Origin: Gammaproteobacteria bacterium RIFCSPHIGHO2_12_FULL_45_12 | GTDB taxonomy: Bacteria; Pseudomonadota; Gammaproteobacteria; DSM-16500 | Assembly: GCA_001801665.1 (NCBI GenBank) | Contig: MGYH01000015.1 | Coordinates: 7,391 to 57,096 of the forward strand | Direction of reading: 5' to 3' | DNA length: 49,706 nt | In this document: in pieces, positions 34,210 through 43,996 of the stretch | Layout: each line of letters opens with the position of its first letter | Position numbering within the stretch: position 1 is the stretch's first letter | The notes under the pieces: model-generated | Databases searched by the model: none | What the model was told of the DNA's origin: nothing | What the model saw: only the letters and a program-made list of their open reading frames with translations | Translations under genes and position numbers: made by a program

Positions 34210-35883
34210 ATGAAAACAATCTGGCTTTATTTACTTCTCCTTCTTCCCTTTTCTACCAAAGCGGTCTCACCCCCTCCTGTTACCGCAAAACATGCCATGG
34301 TTGTGACCGACCAGGCATTGGCCTCTCAAGCCGGCCTTGCCATCTTAAAAGCAGGGGGCAATGCCGTTGATGCGGCGGTGGCCGTGGGTTATGCGCTTGC
34401 CGTGGTGAATCCTTGTTGTGGCAATATTGGCGGCGGCGGATTCATGCTGATACGCTATCCAAACGACAAAGCGGTTTTTCTCAACTTCCGTGAACGCGCG
34501 CCCCTTGCCGCCACCCCGACTCTCTTTTCAACGCATCCCGATGCGGAAAAATTAAGCCCTTACCTTTCAGTTGCGGTACCAGGCACCGTCCTTGGACTCG
34601 ATACGGCTTTAAGCCACTATGGCACCATGACACGCCAGCAAGTCATGGCACCTGCGATTAAACTGGCAGAACAAGGATTCATTTTGAGGCCTGGCGATGA
34701 CAAATACCTGACACAATTTACCGATGACTTTCGTCAACAACCGAATGTTGCCGCCATTTTTCTAAAACCGGATCTGACACCCTGGCAAGTGGGCGATCGA
34801 CTCATTCAAAAAGACCTTGCCGCCACGCTGAAACAAATTGCCCAACAGGGGCCCCGCGTATTTTATCGGGGTGATATCGCGCACCGCATTGTGAAAGCGA
34901 GTGAAACACAGGGCGGCATTCTGACACTGAATGATTTTAAACACTATTATGTTGAAGAGCGCAAACCCATCACCTGCCACTATCGGGGATATGCTATTTT
35001 ATCGTCACCCCCACCCAGCTCAGGCGGCACGACCCTGTGTGAAATCTTAAATATTCTGGAACATTATCCGTTAAGCACGGACGGGTTTCATACGGCAACC
35101 ACCATACACCACATGATAGAAGCCATGCGCTTTTCCTTTTATGACAGAAATAATAAACTGGGTGATCCGGATTTTGTTTCCAATCCCATTGCTCACCTGT
35201 TGTCAAAAAAGTATGCGGCGGCAATTTATCGGCGCATCAAGGAAAATCATAGGACACCGGCGAGTGAGTTTGGCACCATCACGCGCTCTCATGAAAAACA
35301 AAACACCACGCATTATTCCATTATCGACAAAGAGGGTAACGCGGTTGCGGTCACCTATACCATCAATGGTGCGTTTGGCGCGAAAGTCATAGCAGGGAAC
35401 ACGGGTTTTTTTCTCAATAACCAAATGGATGACTTTTCCAAAACACCGGGCATTGCCGACCCGAATGGCCTCGTTCAGAGCGACAAAAATAACATACAAT
35501 CGGGTAAACGACCTTTAAGCTCCATGGCGCCCACCATTATCACGCGCGATCATCAACTGTTTATGGTCACAGGCAGCCCTGGCGGGCCACGCATCATCAC
35601 CATCACACTGCAAACCATTTTAAACGTCATTGACTTTGGCATGACCATTCAGGAAGCCGTCGACGCGCCGCGTTTTCACCATCAATTTACACCGGATGCC
35701 GTTGACGTTGAACCATTCGTGTTTTCAACTGACACGAAAGACAAGTTGAGCAAAATGGGGTATCAGTTTACCCCCGTGAACCCGTGGGGGGCGGCAGAAG
35801 CGATCTATGTAGACCCACAAACCCGACAATTAAAGGGAGGATGTGACCATCGTCGTCCCGCAGGGGAAGCGGTAGGCTATTAG
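34210..35883 (+). CDS. ggt: Gamma-glutamyltransferase
   Basis: 557 aa with signal peptide; GGNAVDAAVAVGYALAVVNPCCGNIGGGGFM; catalytic NTTHYSIIDKEGNAVAVTYTIN. Confidence 0.95.
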   Translation: MKTIWLYLLLLLPFSTKAVSPPPVTAKHAMVVTDQALASQAGLAILKAGGNAVDAAVAVGYALAVVNPCCGNIGGGGFMLIRYPNDKAVFLNFRERAPLAATPTLFSTHPDAEKLSPYLSVAVPGTVLGLDTALSHYGTMTRQQVMAPAIKLAEQGFILRPGDDKYLTQFTDDFRQQPNVAAIFLKPDLTPWQVGDRLIQKDLAATLKQIAQQGPRVFYRGDIAHRIVKASETQGGILTLNDFKHYYVEERKPITCHYRGYAILSSPPPSSGGTTLCEILNILEHYPLSTDGFHTATTIHHMIEAMRFSFYDRNNKLGDPDFVSNPIAHLLSKKYAAAIYRRIKENHRTPASEFGTITRSHEKQNTTHYSIIDKEGNAVAVTYTINGAFGAKVIAGNTGFFLNNQMDDFSKTPGIADPNGLVQSDKNNIQSGKRPLSSMAPTIITRDHQLFMVTGSPGGPRIITITLQTILNVIDFGMTIQEAVDAPRFHHQFTPDAVDVEPFVFSTDTKDKLSKMGYQFTPVNPWGAAEAIYVDPQTRQLKGGCDHRRPAGEAVGY

Positions 35884-35922
35884 GGTGTTGTCCGTTCTGA
35901 TGATGCTTATCAAAAAATTTAA

Positions 35923-36168
35923 CTGAATAACCTGACTGAGCCGCGAAATGTAGAAATGTAGGGTGGATTAGACGCGCTTTTAGCGTCGTAATCCACCAAT
36001 ATTGCTGAATTACCTGACTGACCCGCGAAATGTAGAAATGTAGGGTGGATTAGACGCGCTTTTAGCGTCGTAATCCACCAATATTGCTGAATTACCTGAC
36101 AGACCCGCGAAATATAGAAATGTAGGGTGGATTAGACGCGCTTTTAGCGTCGTAATCCACCAATATTT
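35923..36168 (+). repeat. 82-bp tandem repeat x3, each with a Family B (type II) palindrome (B3)
   Basis: ATGTAGGGTGGATTAGACGCGCTTTTAGCGTCGTAATCCACCAATAT at 35956, 36038 and 36120, exact 82-bp period. Confidence 0.95.
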
Positions 36169-38378
36169 GAACCGGCGGGCAACTCTTTCGGATGATCAAA
36201 TAATCCACTTGGATAACCCAACCGAGACGGCAACACTTTCTCATTAACGCTAACTGACTGAGCCTCGACATGAATTTCATCCTGAACGGAAGCTTGCTTA
36301 CCCTGTTCAGGATCATCCCTACGATAAACTGGTGACCTATGCTGCTCATTACCCGACCCATTCATCAATGTCTGGCGAATTTCATAAAACTGCTTATTCT
36401 GTTTTTTTAAAAAGACAATACGCGCATCCAGTGTCTCCACAAAATAGCGCTTGCTTTCTTGCTTGCGATTGTAATGCAGGCTCGCCAACCTCAAACCGAT
36501 TCCGACCGCCGCCATGGTCGTTGCAATGACCAAAAAGGCAAGCAAAGCAAAAGGACCAAAAAATAAACTCATGCCTCCCGCGACAGAACCCGCCAAAAAT
36601 AAGGAGCGCGCCACAAAAATCCAGGTTTGGCCCGCATTCACTGCCGAATAAACACGTTGCGCCACCTTCTTCACGCTGGTAAACGCTGAGGGTGATTCTT
36701 CCAGTGTTCTGAAGAAACGGTCATTCATCACGCTGTTTTGGGTCAAATCCAGCGTCAATAAATACTTATCCTGTGGGGTGCGGTCTGCCTTCTTCTTGTT
36801 AAGAATCTCTTTTTGTTTTTGCTTCAAAAGATCAAATAACGTACCATCGCCCTTTATTTGGCGATAGCCCTGATTTGCTTTAAATAATTTATCAAACACC
36901 TCATGTTTCGGCTTGCCATTCAAGAGCGCATCCTTCTCTTTGGCTGAATGATACGGCGCAGATAATTTGACTAACACCGCCTCATCAAAAGCCGCTTGCG
37001 CTTTTTTGGCATTCACCACCCAGCGTAACGATGACAAAGCACCGATGAAGCCGCCAAAAGATGCGCCTAAAATGCCGCCCAACACCACCGTTGCAACGGC
37101 ACCAATCGCAGCTGCGGCAGGCGCAAAAACGCTCAGTGCCGATCCCACCAACCATAAAATAAAACTGGCAGCGGTATATTGGTTGATAGCCTCATTGATG
37201 GCATTGATCGCAATGCTAGCCCGCCTGGCGGATGCACTGCCGATGAGAAATTGTTGAGCAATCTTGCTATCTCTAGCTTTTTGTTTATCATCTTCGGTCA
37301 CCGCCTTGCCCTCGTTTGCGGCAGCCGCACCAGGAATCAAATAAGGACGCTTTGATTTCTCATCCAAGAAAAGTAAAGATTTATTTTCCCTATTCACCCG
37401 CTTTGCCACTTTTGCTTCTAGCGGCCTAAACAATCCCATCACATATTGATGCTTTTGCCTAATAAAAAGCTGCTGCCCTAGTTCAGCCTGCATCTGCCGT
37501 AAATTTTCAGTGTCTTGCTTAAGCTGCTTCACGGCTTCTTTTGTTGGGGCAATCTCATTGCGCGCCTGAGCTGCCTTTTTCTTTGCGTGACGTTTTGCCA
37601 AATACACAGAAACATGAATGGCGATCGAGACCGCAATGGCTGCGCCCACCACAATACCCAATACAAAGGGGCCGCCAGCCGCGCCGATACCCACTACCAA
37701 AACGGCAATCATCCACGCAGGCCAAAACACCATGGACGTTCGGTTGAGGACATTCCACACCCGATCCGCCATGCTTAAAGCCTTTTGAGCGTTACTTTTC
37801 TTTTCAGCGACCGGAGCAGGCGTCGGATGAAACTGGACCGCCGACTTATCCAGTAAATGTTGGCCAGCCCGAAGTACCTCCTCGATGGTCACAGGATTCC
37901 CAGGCATAACGCGGTTAAGCTGTTCAAGCAGATGATCCATCCCTAAACGCTTGCTTGCTTTATGTTGATTTAAGATTGACAGCACGATACCAACTGCAAG
38001 CGGCACGAACGATAACATGGCAAGTGACCATGCCACGGGGGGCTTGGACATTCCTTTATAACAGGAAGTCTGTGGATTTTCCTGATCACTATTGCTGTGA
38101 TTGGCGATCACATTCGCAACGACTTTCACCAGTCTGAGAAACGTGTGAAAACCCACGTCCGTTACATCTAGTCCCTTCCAGAAAGCGGCATTTAAATCAG
38201 TTACCCCAATAGCGCCGTCGTCTGCTGGCTCCCCCGTCTTTTGCAAGGCTCTTCGACGCGCCTCATACTCCGCCGCGTTCTGCTGCTGTAGTCTGTTAAA
38301 CTGCTGGGTATTAAATAGCCTCAAACACTCGGCTTGCTCCTCATTATGAGCCTGATTAACAGGAGAGACTGGCATCAT
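36144..38378 (-). CDS. Hypothetical 744-aa protein with repeated TM hairpins
   Basis: Single long ORF with four hydrophobic regions separated by charged linkers; no recognised catalytic motif; last residues read into the B3 repeat. Confidence 0.75.
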   Translation of the reverse strand: MMPVSPVNQAHNEEQAECLRLFNTQQFNRLQQQNAAEYEARRRALQKTGEPADDGAIGVTDLNAAFWKGLDVTDVGFHTFLRLVKVVANVIANHSNSDQENPQTSCYKGMSKPPVAWSLAMLSFVPLAVGIVLSILNQHKASKRLGMDHLLEQLNRVMPGNPVTIEEVLRAGQHLLDKSAVQFHPTPAPVAEKKSNAQKALSMADRVWNVLNRTSMVFWPAWMIAVLVVGIGAAGGPFVLGIVVGAAIAVSIAIHVSVYLAKRHAKKKAAQARNEIAPTKEAVKQLKQDTENLRQMQAELGQQLFIRQKHQYVMGLFRPLEAKVAKRVNRENKSLLFLDEKSKRPYLIPGAAAANEGKAVTEDDKQKARDSKIAQQFLIGSASARRASIAINAINEAINQYTAASFILWLVGSALSVFAPAAAAIGAVATVVLGGILGASFGGFIGALSSLRWVVNAKKAQAAFDEAVLVKLSAPYHSAKEKDALLNGKPKHEVFDKLFKANQGYRQIKGDGTLFDLLKQKQKEILNKKKADRTPQDKYLLTLDLTQNSVMNDRFFRTLEESPSAFTSVKKVAQRVYSAVNAGQTWIFVARSLFLAGSVAGGMSLFFGPFALLAFLVIATTMAAVGIGLRLASLHYNRKQESKRYFVETLDARIVFLKKQNKQFYEIRQTLMNGSGNEQHRSPVYRRDDPEQGKQASVQDEIHVEAQSVSVNEKVLPSRLGYPSGLFDHPKELPAGSNIGGLRR

Positions 38379-38624
38379 GTACCCTCGTTCTTAACATTAT
38401 CTTAAGATTGATAATTTTTATATTATATCGTGAACCCAGTAATACACTAAAATACCATATAATTTCAATATGAACAATATCTATGCTGTGAAATTTATAC
38501 TGTGAAATGGCTTATGCATCGGCTTTGGGCGTTGCTGGTTAAATCATAACTCCCTAGCTTGTCGCTCCGAGCAGCCTAGCCCCTCGGGGCGGGTCAACTA
38601 TCGGAAAAGAACAGTAAACCGTTC

Positions 38625-38661
38625 ATGCCGAGGAGGGTGCGAAGCACCCATCTCGAGGCAT
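38625..38661. repeat. Imperfect hairpin
   Basis: ATGCCGAGGAGGGTGCGAAGCACCCATCTCGAGGCAT. Confidence 0.7.
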
Positions 38662-38708
38662 TTTCTAGGGCCTGCCGTCAATTAGTCAGCATGAATTTCG
38701 GACCATTT

Positions 38709-38955
38709 ACATGGTCTAATTTTAAATCTATTAACTGTGTCATTCCCGCGAATGAATAAAGAAAATGAAATTTGATTTGGTGGATTACGGCAAAAAGCAC
38801 CTAATCCACCCTACATGGTCTAATTTTAAATCTATCAACTGTGTCATTCCTGCGCGGGAATGACACTTCAAGCGGGAATGACACTTCAAATTGTACATTT
38901 TAATCAAATCTGATTTTTTTATAATTTAATCATTCGCAAAAAGATCGTGGAAATG
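38709..38955. repeat. Composite Family D element with nested Family B copy (B4, 38777-38815)
   Basis: ACATGGTCTAATTTTAAATCTATYAACTGTGTCATTCC occurs twice (about 38709 and 38813) flanking B4; right end CAAAAAGATCGTGGAAATG is inverted relative to D2's left end. Confidence 0.8.
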
Positions 38956-39024
38956 TCGGTTCCGAGCACAGCGAGGAATCTCCCTACTCCCTAGCGTGGC
39001 ATAGTCTTTAACATAATGTGCCCC

Positions 39025-39165
39025 TTATAATTGCGAAGCTGACCTTTGAATCGCCTTGCCATTACTTTGCATGTCTTGTCCAAGACCGGAAACGGTATGT
39101 TGGCAAGCCGTTAAGAAAGCCACACCCATCAAGATGACACCTAACAAAAACATGTGCTTTTTCAT
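39025..39165 (-). CDS. Entericidin EcnA/B-like small lipoprotein, 46 aa (absent from ORF track)
   Basis: MKKHMFLLGVILMGVAFLTACQHTVSGLGQDMQSNGKAIQRSASQL*; lipobox LTAC; AAGGAAAT SD upstream. Confidence 0.88.
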   Translation of the reverse strand: MKKHMFLLGVILMGVAFLTACQHTVSGLGQDMQSNGKAIQRSASQL

Positions 39166-39208
39166 TTTCAACATTTCCTTCCTATTATTTATTCAGGCCC
39201 TACCAGAG

Positions 39209-39550
39209 TCAGGGCATCATCATATGATAATGCAAGTTAGACATAATCCACAATGAGCCGGCGACAATCGCCGTTAAGATCACGCCGATAAAAACAAGCG
39301 ACATCACATTGGTACGAGCTTGTTCGGTTTGCGTGTTAAGCCGCAAAAAACACAGCACCTGAACCACAAACTGCACACAAGCTGCCATATAAATGATGAC
39401 AAAGGTTTGTCCTTTATCAAACTGTTGCGACATCACCGCCCAAAACGCCGCCACCGTCAACAAGGAACAGGCAATCATGCCCACCGTATAGATGCCAAGC
39501 TTTTTATGCCCAACGCCAAAATCAGGCTCGCAAACGTCATGATGCGCCAT
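39209..39550 (-). CDS. cyoD: Cytochrome bo3 oxidase subunit IV
   Basis: AHHDVCEPDFGVGHKKLGIYTVGMIACSLLTV; start adjusted from 39601; operon position. Confidence 0.9.
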   Translation of the reverse strand: MAHHDVCEPDFGVGHKKLGIYTVGMIACSLLTVAAFWAVMSQQFDKGQTFVIIYMAACVQFVVQVLCFLRLNTQTEQARTNVMSLVFIGVILTAIVAGSLWIMSNLHYHMMMP

Positions 39551-39551
39551 G

Positions 39552-40148
39552 TTAAATTGCTCCCACCAGATAGACAATGGTAAATACAAAAATCCAGACA
39601 ATATCCAGAAAATTCCAGAACAACCCCAGGTAAGTCATTCGACGCTTGGTAATGTGGGTGATCTTTAAAAAAGACAATTGAAAAATAGTGAACAAAATCC
39701 AGCATAGGCCAATACTCACATGCAGCCCATGCGTCCCGACCAGCGTGAAAAAAGAGGAAGCTTGCCCACTGATATCCCACCGAAACCCCACACTGGCAAG
39801 ATACCTGAATTCTTTTAATTCCATCGCAATAAAGCTCGCTCCCAGCATAAAGGTGGCCATCAGCCAAACTTGAACGTTAAGCAATTTATTTTTATTCAGG
39901 TTTAACGCGGCGAGGCAAAAGGTAAAGTTTGAAGCCAGCAATAAAAATGTTTCTAACATGACATCTTTTAAATCCATATAATTTTTTAGCATGGCGCCCG
40001 GCGCGCCTGGCGCATTTAACACAATAAAGGTGGCAAACAGGGAACCAAACAAAATGCAATCTGTCAGAATATAAAGCCAAAACCCAAATACGTCAGCGGC
40101 ATCCGTCTCATGTTGGTGGTGAACCTCAAGCACTCGCTCTGCCTCCAT
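39552..40148 (-). CDS. cyoC: Cytochrome bo3 oxidase subunit III
   Basis: 198 aa; FGFWLYILTDCILFGSLFATF; GTHGLHVSIGLCWI; ATGA overlap with cyoB. Confidence 0.94.
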   Translation of the reverse strand: MEAERVLEVHHQHETDAADVFGFWLYILTDCILFGSLFATFIVLNAPGAPGAMLKNYMDLKDVMLETFLLLASNFTFCLAALNLNKNKLLNVQVWLMATFMLGASFIAMELKEFRYLASVGFRWDISGQASSFFTLVGTHGLHVSIGLCWILFTIFQLSFLKITHITKRRMTYLGLFWNFLDIVWIFVFTIVYLVGAI

Positions 40149-42142
40149 CAGACAGCCTCCCTCATATGTGCCAATTCAGTTTGCTTGACCGTTTCAGCAT
40201 CTAGATAATAATCAGTATGGGTATTAAATGATTTCACAATGATCGTGGCAATGATCACGACAAAACTAACAACGCCTGGTATCCACATTTGCCAAACCAG
40301 TGAAAAACCCAATATACCCGTAAATAAAGCAATGATGAATCCTGCGGGTGTATTCTTGGGTAAATGAATGGGCTGGTAATGACGCTCTGCGCCATCCGGC
40401 AAGCAAGTGTGCCGACCCGCCTCTTTTGCCGCCCAAAACGGATCAAGCTCGCAGACGGTGGGTAAAATGGCAAAATTATAAATGGGCGCGGGCGATGACA
40501 CCGTCCACTCCAGTGTACGGCCATTCCACATATCCCCCGTCTTGTCTCGCAACGCATCGCGATTTTTAATGCTGACATACAACTGGATCAATTGCGTCAC
40601 AATGCCCATGAATATAATGGCGGTACCGATGGCGGCAACAATCAAATAAGGCTGATACATGGTATTGGCATAATGATTCACGCGTCGCATAAAGCCACTT
40701 AATCCCAGAATATAAAGCGGCATGAACGCAATATAAAATCCTGTCACCCAAAAAGCAAAAGCCCACTTCCCCCATGTTTCATCCAGCCTGAAACCAAACA
40801 CTTTAGGGAACCAGTAAATGACACCCGCAAAGTAACCAAACAACACACCGCCGATAATGACATTATGAAAATGCGCCACTAAAAACAAACTATTATGCAT
40901 CTGAAAATCAACAGGCGGGACTGCCAGCATGACACCGGTCATGCCGCCAATGGCAAACGTGGTAAAAAAGGCCGTCACCCACAACATCGGCGTCGCTAAA
41001 ATAATACGTCCTTTATACATGGTAAACAGCCAGTTAAACACTTTGACACCCGTAGGAATGGCAATCACCATGGTGGCTATACCAAAAAAAGCATTCACAT
41101 CAGCGCCTGCGCCCATGGTAAAGAAGTGATGCAACCAGACAATAAAAGACAAAACGGTGATAATGGCCATGGCATAGACCATGGTGGTGTATCCAAATAA
41201 TTTTTTCTGGCTGAAAGTCGCGACCACTTCTGAAAAAACACCGAATGCGGGCAAAATTAAAATATAAACTTCAGGATGGCCCCATATCCAGATGAGATTG
41301 ACATACATCATGACATTGCCGCCCGCAAAGTCGGTGAAAAAGTGCATGCCCAGCATTCTGTCTAACGCTAACAACGCCAGCGTGACGGTCAAGACGGGAA
41401 AAGCAAGCGCCACCAAGATCATGGAACAAAGCACCGACCAGACAAACACGGGCATCTTCATCAACGTCATGCCTTTGCAACGCATTTTAACAATGGTCAC
41501 AATAAAATTAATGCTTGCCAGCAAGGTGCCGACACCGGCAATCTGTAACGACCAAATAAAATAATCCACCCCAACCCCTGGGCTATAATATAGTCCGGAT
41601 AAGGGGGGATACGCCAACCAGCCCGTCCCCGCAAAATCGCCAATGACGAGTGAGGCATTGCATAACATAGCACCCACAAACGTAAGCCAAAAACTTAAGG
41701 AATTTAAATAAGGATACGCGACATCTCGTGCGCCAATTTGTAACGGAACCACCATATTAAGCAGTGCGAACATGAAAGGCATGGCCACAAAAAAAATCAT
41801 GATGACACCATGCGCGCTGAATATCTGATCATAATGTGAGGGTGGCAGATAACCGGTTGACGTACCCGCTGCCAATGCTTGCTGGGACCGCATTAAAATG
41901 GCATCTGAAAACCCGCGAAGCAGCATGACGGTGGCCAGCATCAAATACATGATGCCAATTTTTTTGTGATCAACCGACGTCACCCAGTCATGCCAGACAT
42001 AAGACCATTTTTTTTCATAAGTGATATAACCTAACACACCGAAAAAAAAGATGGCCATGAACAGTCCGGCCCCCATAATGATGCCCGAATCAAAGGGAAT
42101 GGCACTTAATGTTAAATTGCCAAAAATTAATTTTTCCAACAT
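40148..42142 (-). CDS. cyoB: Cytochrome bo3 oxidase subunit I
   Basis: 664 aa; [37 protein letters not shown]. Confidence 0.97.
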   Translation of the reverse strand: MLEKLIFGNLTLSAIPFDSGIIMGAGLFMAIFFFGVLGYITYEKKWSYVWHDWVTSVDHKKIGIMYLMLATVMLLRGFSDAILMRSQQALAAGTSTGYLPPSHYDQIFSAHGVIMIFFVAMPFMFALLNMVVPLQIGARDVAYPYLNSLSFWLTFVGAMLCNASLVIGDFAGTGWLAYPPLSGLYYSPGVGVDYFIWSLQIAGVGTLLASINFIVTIVKMRCKGMTLMKMPVFVWSVLCSMILVALAFPVLTVTLALLALDRMLGMHFFTDFAGGNVMMYVNLIWIWGHPEVYILILPAFGVFSEVVATFSQKKLFGYTTMVYAMAIITVLSFIVWLHHFFTMGAGADVNAFFGIATMVIAIPTGVKVFNWLFTMYKGRIILATPMLWVTAFFTTFAIGGMTGVMLAVPPVDFQMHNSLFLVAHFHNVIIGGVLFGYFAGVIYWFPKVFGFRLDETWGKWAFAFWVTGFYIAFMPLYILGLSGFMRRVNHYANTMYQPYLIVAAIGTAIIFMGIVTQLIQLYVSIKNRDALRDKTGDMWNGRTLEWTVSSPAPIYNFAILPTVCELDPFWAAKEAGRHTCLPDGAERHYQPIHLPKNTPAGFIIALFTGILGFSLVWQMWIPGVVSFVVIIATIIVKSFNTHTDYYLDAETVKQTELAHMREAV

Positions 42143-42156
42143 GGTGATCCCTCTTG

Positions 42157-43110
42157 TTAGTACGCTTGATGGTGATACTTGAGCTGCTGACTGCGCGGAT
42201 GCGACACACCCGTACTATTTTTATAAAGATCAATGACTTGTTCAAATAAACCCGGATCCACACCCGCATAAAATGCGGGCTCATTAGCAATGCTTGGGTT
42301 AAGTAGCAGATGATAAACAGCTTGATTTAAAGGTTTGCCTGTCTGTTGCAAGCGACCGACCCAGGCTTTCATGTCTGCTCGCGATACGCTATGCACAGCA
42401 AAGTGCATGTCAGAAAAGCCTTGCCCATTGTACTGGGTATCCAACCCTTCAAACACCCCAAGCTCATTGGCCAACAAATGCAAGCGGGTACGCATACCGG
42501 CCATGGCATAAATTTGACTTCCTAACTGCGGCACAAAAAACGCACTCATGGGCACATTATCCGTCGTTATCCAAAGCTCTACTTGTTGCCCGACGGGAAT
42601 TTCAAGAAAATTAAGCGTAGCAATATTTTGCTCCGGGTAAATAAACAGCCATTTCCAAGGTAAGGCAATGGCTTGAATGACTAAAGGTGCCTCTGTATGA
42701 CCCGTGATGGGCTTATAGGGATCAAGATCATGTGTCGCTTTCCAGGTGATGACTGCCAACACAACAATGATGGCGCAGGGAATTCCCCACCAAAGCGACT
42801 CCAAAAAATAACTATGCGCCCAATTGGGCTGATAATCTTCTGTCTGGTGAGAGGCCTGGTAGTGATAAATAAAGGTGAGGCTCATCACAATGACTGGCAG
42901 CACCACAATTAACATGAGCGCGAGCGTATCAAAAAAAAGCTTGCGCTCCTGATAAGCCACCACCCCTTTCGGTGCCAGGACACCCACCAAATGTCCGCTA
43001 CAGGCAGTCAGGCTTAACAGTGAGAGACACAGGGATAGCTTTAAAATAAACTTAATAAACCAGCTAAATTGGCCAGTTTGGGCAATACTGCTTCGCATCC
43101 TAGCGGCCAT
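42157..43110 (-). CDS. cyoA: Cytochrome bo3 oxidase subunit II
   Basis: Start [13 protein letters not shown] at 43110 with AGGAG SD; the upstream part of the ORF to 43233 is MITE sequence. [24 protein letters not shown] is typical CyoA. Confidence 0.93.
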   Translation of the reverse strand: MAARMRSSIAQTGQFSWFIKFILKLSLCLSLLSLTACSGHLVGVLAPKGVVAYQERKLFFDTLALMLIVVLPVIVMSLTFIYHYQASHQTEDYQPNWAHSYFLESLWWGIPCAIIVVLAVITWKATHDLDPYKPITGHTEAPLVIQAIALPWKWLFIYPEQNIATLNFLEIPVGQQVELWITTDNVPMSAFFVPQLGSQIYAMAGMRTRLHLLANELGVFEGLDTQYNGQGFSDMHFAVHSVSRADMKAWVGRLQQTGKPLNQAVYHLLLNPSIANEPAFYAGVDPGLFEQVIDLYKNSTGVSHPRSQQLKYHHQAY

Positions 43111-43124
43111 ATGAACTCCTGAGT

Positions 43125-43268
43125 CAGCGATTCCCGCTGAACATGTCGCGATCGGGGATTCCAAAGGGGGAGATCGCGGTTCACCCCCTTTTGGTGCAAG
43201 CAAAAGCGTGGCTTTTGCGCAGCATAAAAACAAGGAAGGCTTCCCGCGTTCTTTAGCGGGAATGGCTG
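43125..43268 (+). mobile_element. Family A MITE, copy A3
   Basis: Same TIRs and length as A2; flanks CTCCTGAGT (43116-43124) and CACCTGAAT (43269-43277) match 7/9. Confidence 0.83.
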
Positions 43269-43370
43269 CACCTGAATCGTTTTCCTTTGCATCATTCTAA
43301 TATAATGCTAGGATTTTATGTAGCATGAATTGACATTTATGGACTTTTTTATTTTATATGGATTGATGTG

Positions 43371-43772
43371 ATGACCTGTCATATGTTTGCCCGATGGTTT
43401 GGCGTTGTTTCCGTTCTCCTGTCCCTTGGTATCTTGTTTAATCTTGATGACGCGCTTGACATGGCAAAAAACATGGTGAAGACCGAGACTGGGTACATCA
43501 TGGGCGGCGTACTCCCCATTATTTTTGGCAGCCTGTCTTTGCTTTTCATGGATTGTTTTCACTTCAACTGGCACTTGGTTGTCACCATTGTCAGCGCCAG
43601 CATGTTGCTGGCTGGCACTTATCGCGTTATTTTTGTTTCGCACTGGAAAGCCCTGATGACGAAACATCTGGAAGATATTCCCTTTTTATTTAGTTTATTT
43701 GGTTTAATGCTAGGCGTGGTGCTACTCTATGTTGGTTTTATTGCAAACACATTCAACGTCACTGTCAGTTAA
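43371..43772 (+). CDS. Small membrane protein, ~133 aa, about 4 TM
   Basis: Hydrophobic ORF divergent from cyoA; no recognised family. Confidence 0.6.
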   Translation: MTCHMFARWFGVVSVLLSLGILFNLDDALDMAKNMVKTETGYIMGGVLPIIFGSLSLLFMDCFHFNWHLVVTIVSASMLLAGTYRVIFVSHWKALMTKHLEDIPFLFSLFGLMLGVVLLYVGFIANTFNVTVS

Positions 43773-43834
43773 GTGGCCGTTCCCACTGAGACATGCCTCC
43801 TGCAACAAGGTCTAACCAGTAGACTTCACTCCCT

Positions 43835-43996
43835 ATAGTAGGTAACCTAGCTTAGGTTACAAAAATGAGCTGTCGTTCTGAAAAATGAGCTGTCGTTCTG
43901 AGCAAAGCGAAGAATCTCCTAAAAAACACGAGATCCTTCGTCGCAAAAAACGCTCCTCTGGATGACAGTTGCAACCTAAGCCAGGTTACCTACTAT
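43835..43996 (+). mobile_element. Family C MITE-like element, copy C1
   Basis: TIRs ATAGTAGGTAACCTAGCTTAGGTT / AACCTAAGCCAGGTTACCTACTAT (23/24); core GAGCAAAGCGAAGAATCTCC. Confidence 0.85.

Noticed and set aside
35923-36168. Possible CRISPR array from the regularly spaced 82-bp units
   Set aside because: The linkers are near-identical, not unique spacers, and there are no cas genes; this is a tandem repeat.
38386-38406. CTTAAGATAATGTTAAG upstream of the 744-aa gene, resembling a PmrA-type direct repeat with 11-bp period
   Set aside because: Only a partial match and too close (about 11-28 bp) to the start codon for a promoter operator; would need TSS data.
43111-43295. N-terminal extension of the cyoA ORF (MFLCCAKATLLLAPKGGEPRSPP...) and the 84-aa ORF 43041..43295
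   Set aside because: Encoded by MITE A3; cyoA has a good SD and start at 43110.
43861-43902. Tandem AAAAATGAGCTGTCGTTCTG x2 within C1 as a regulatory iteron
   Set aside because: Only two copies, inside a repeat element; best explained by slippage.
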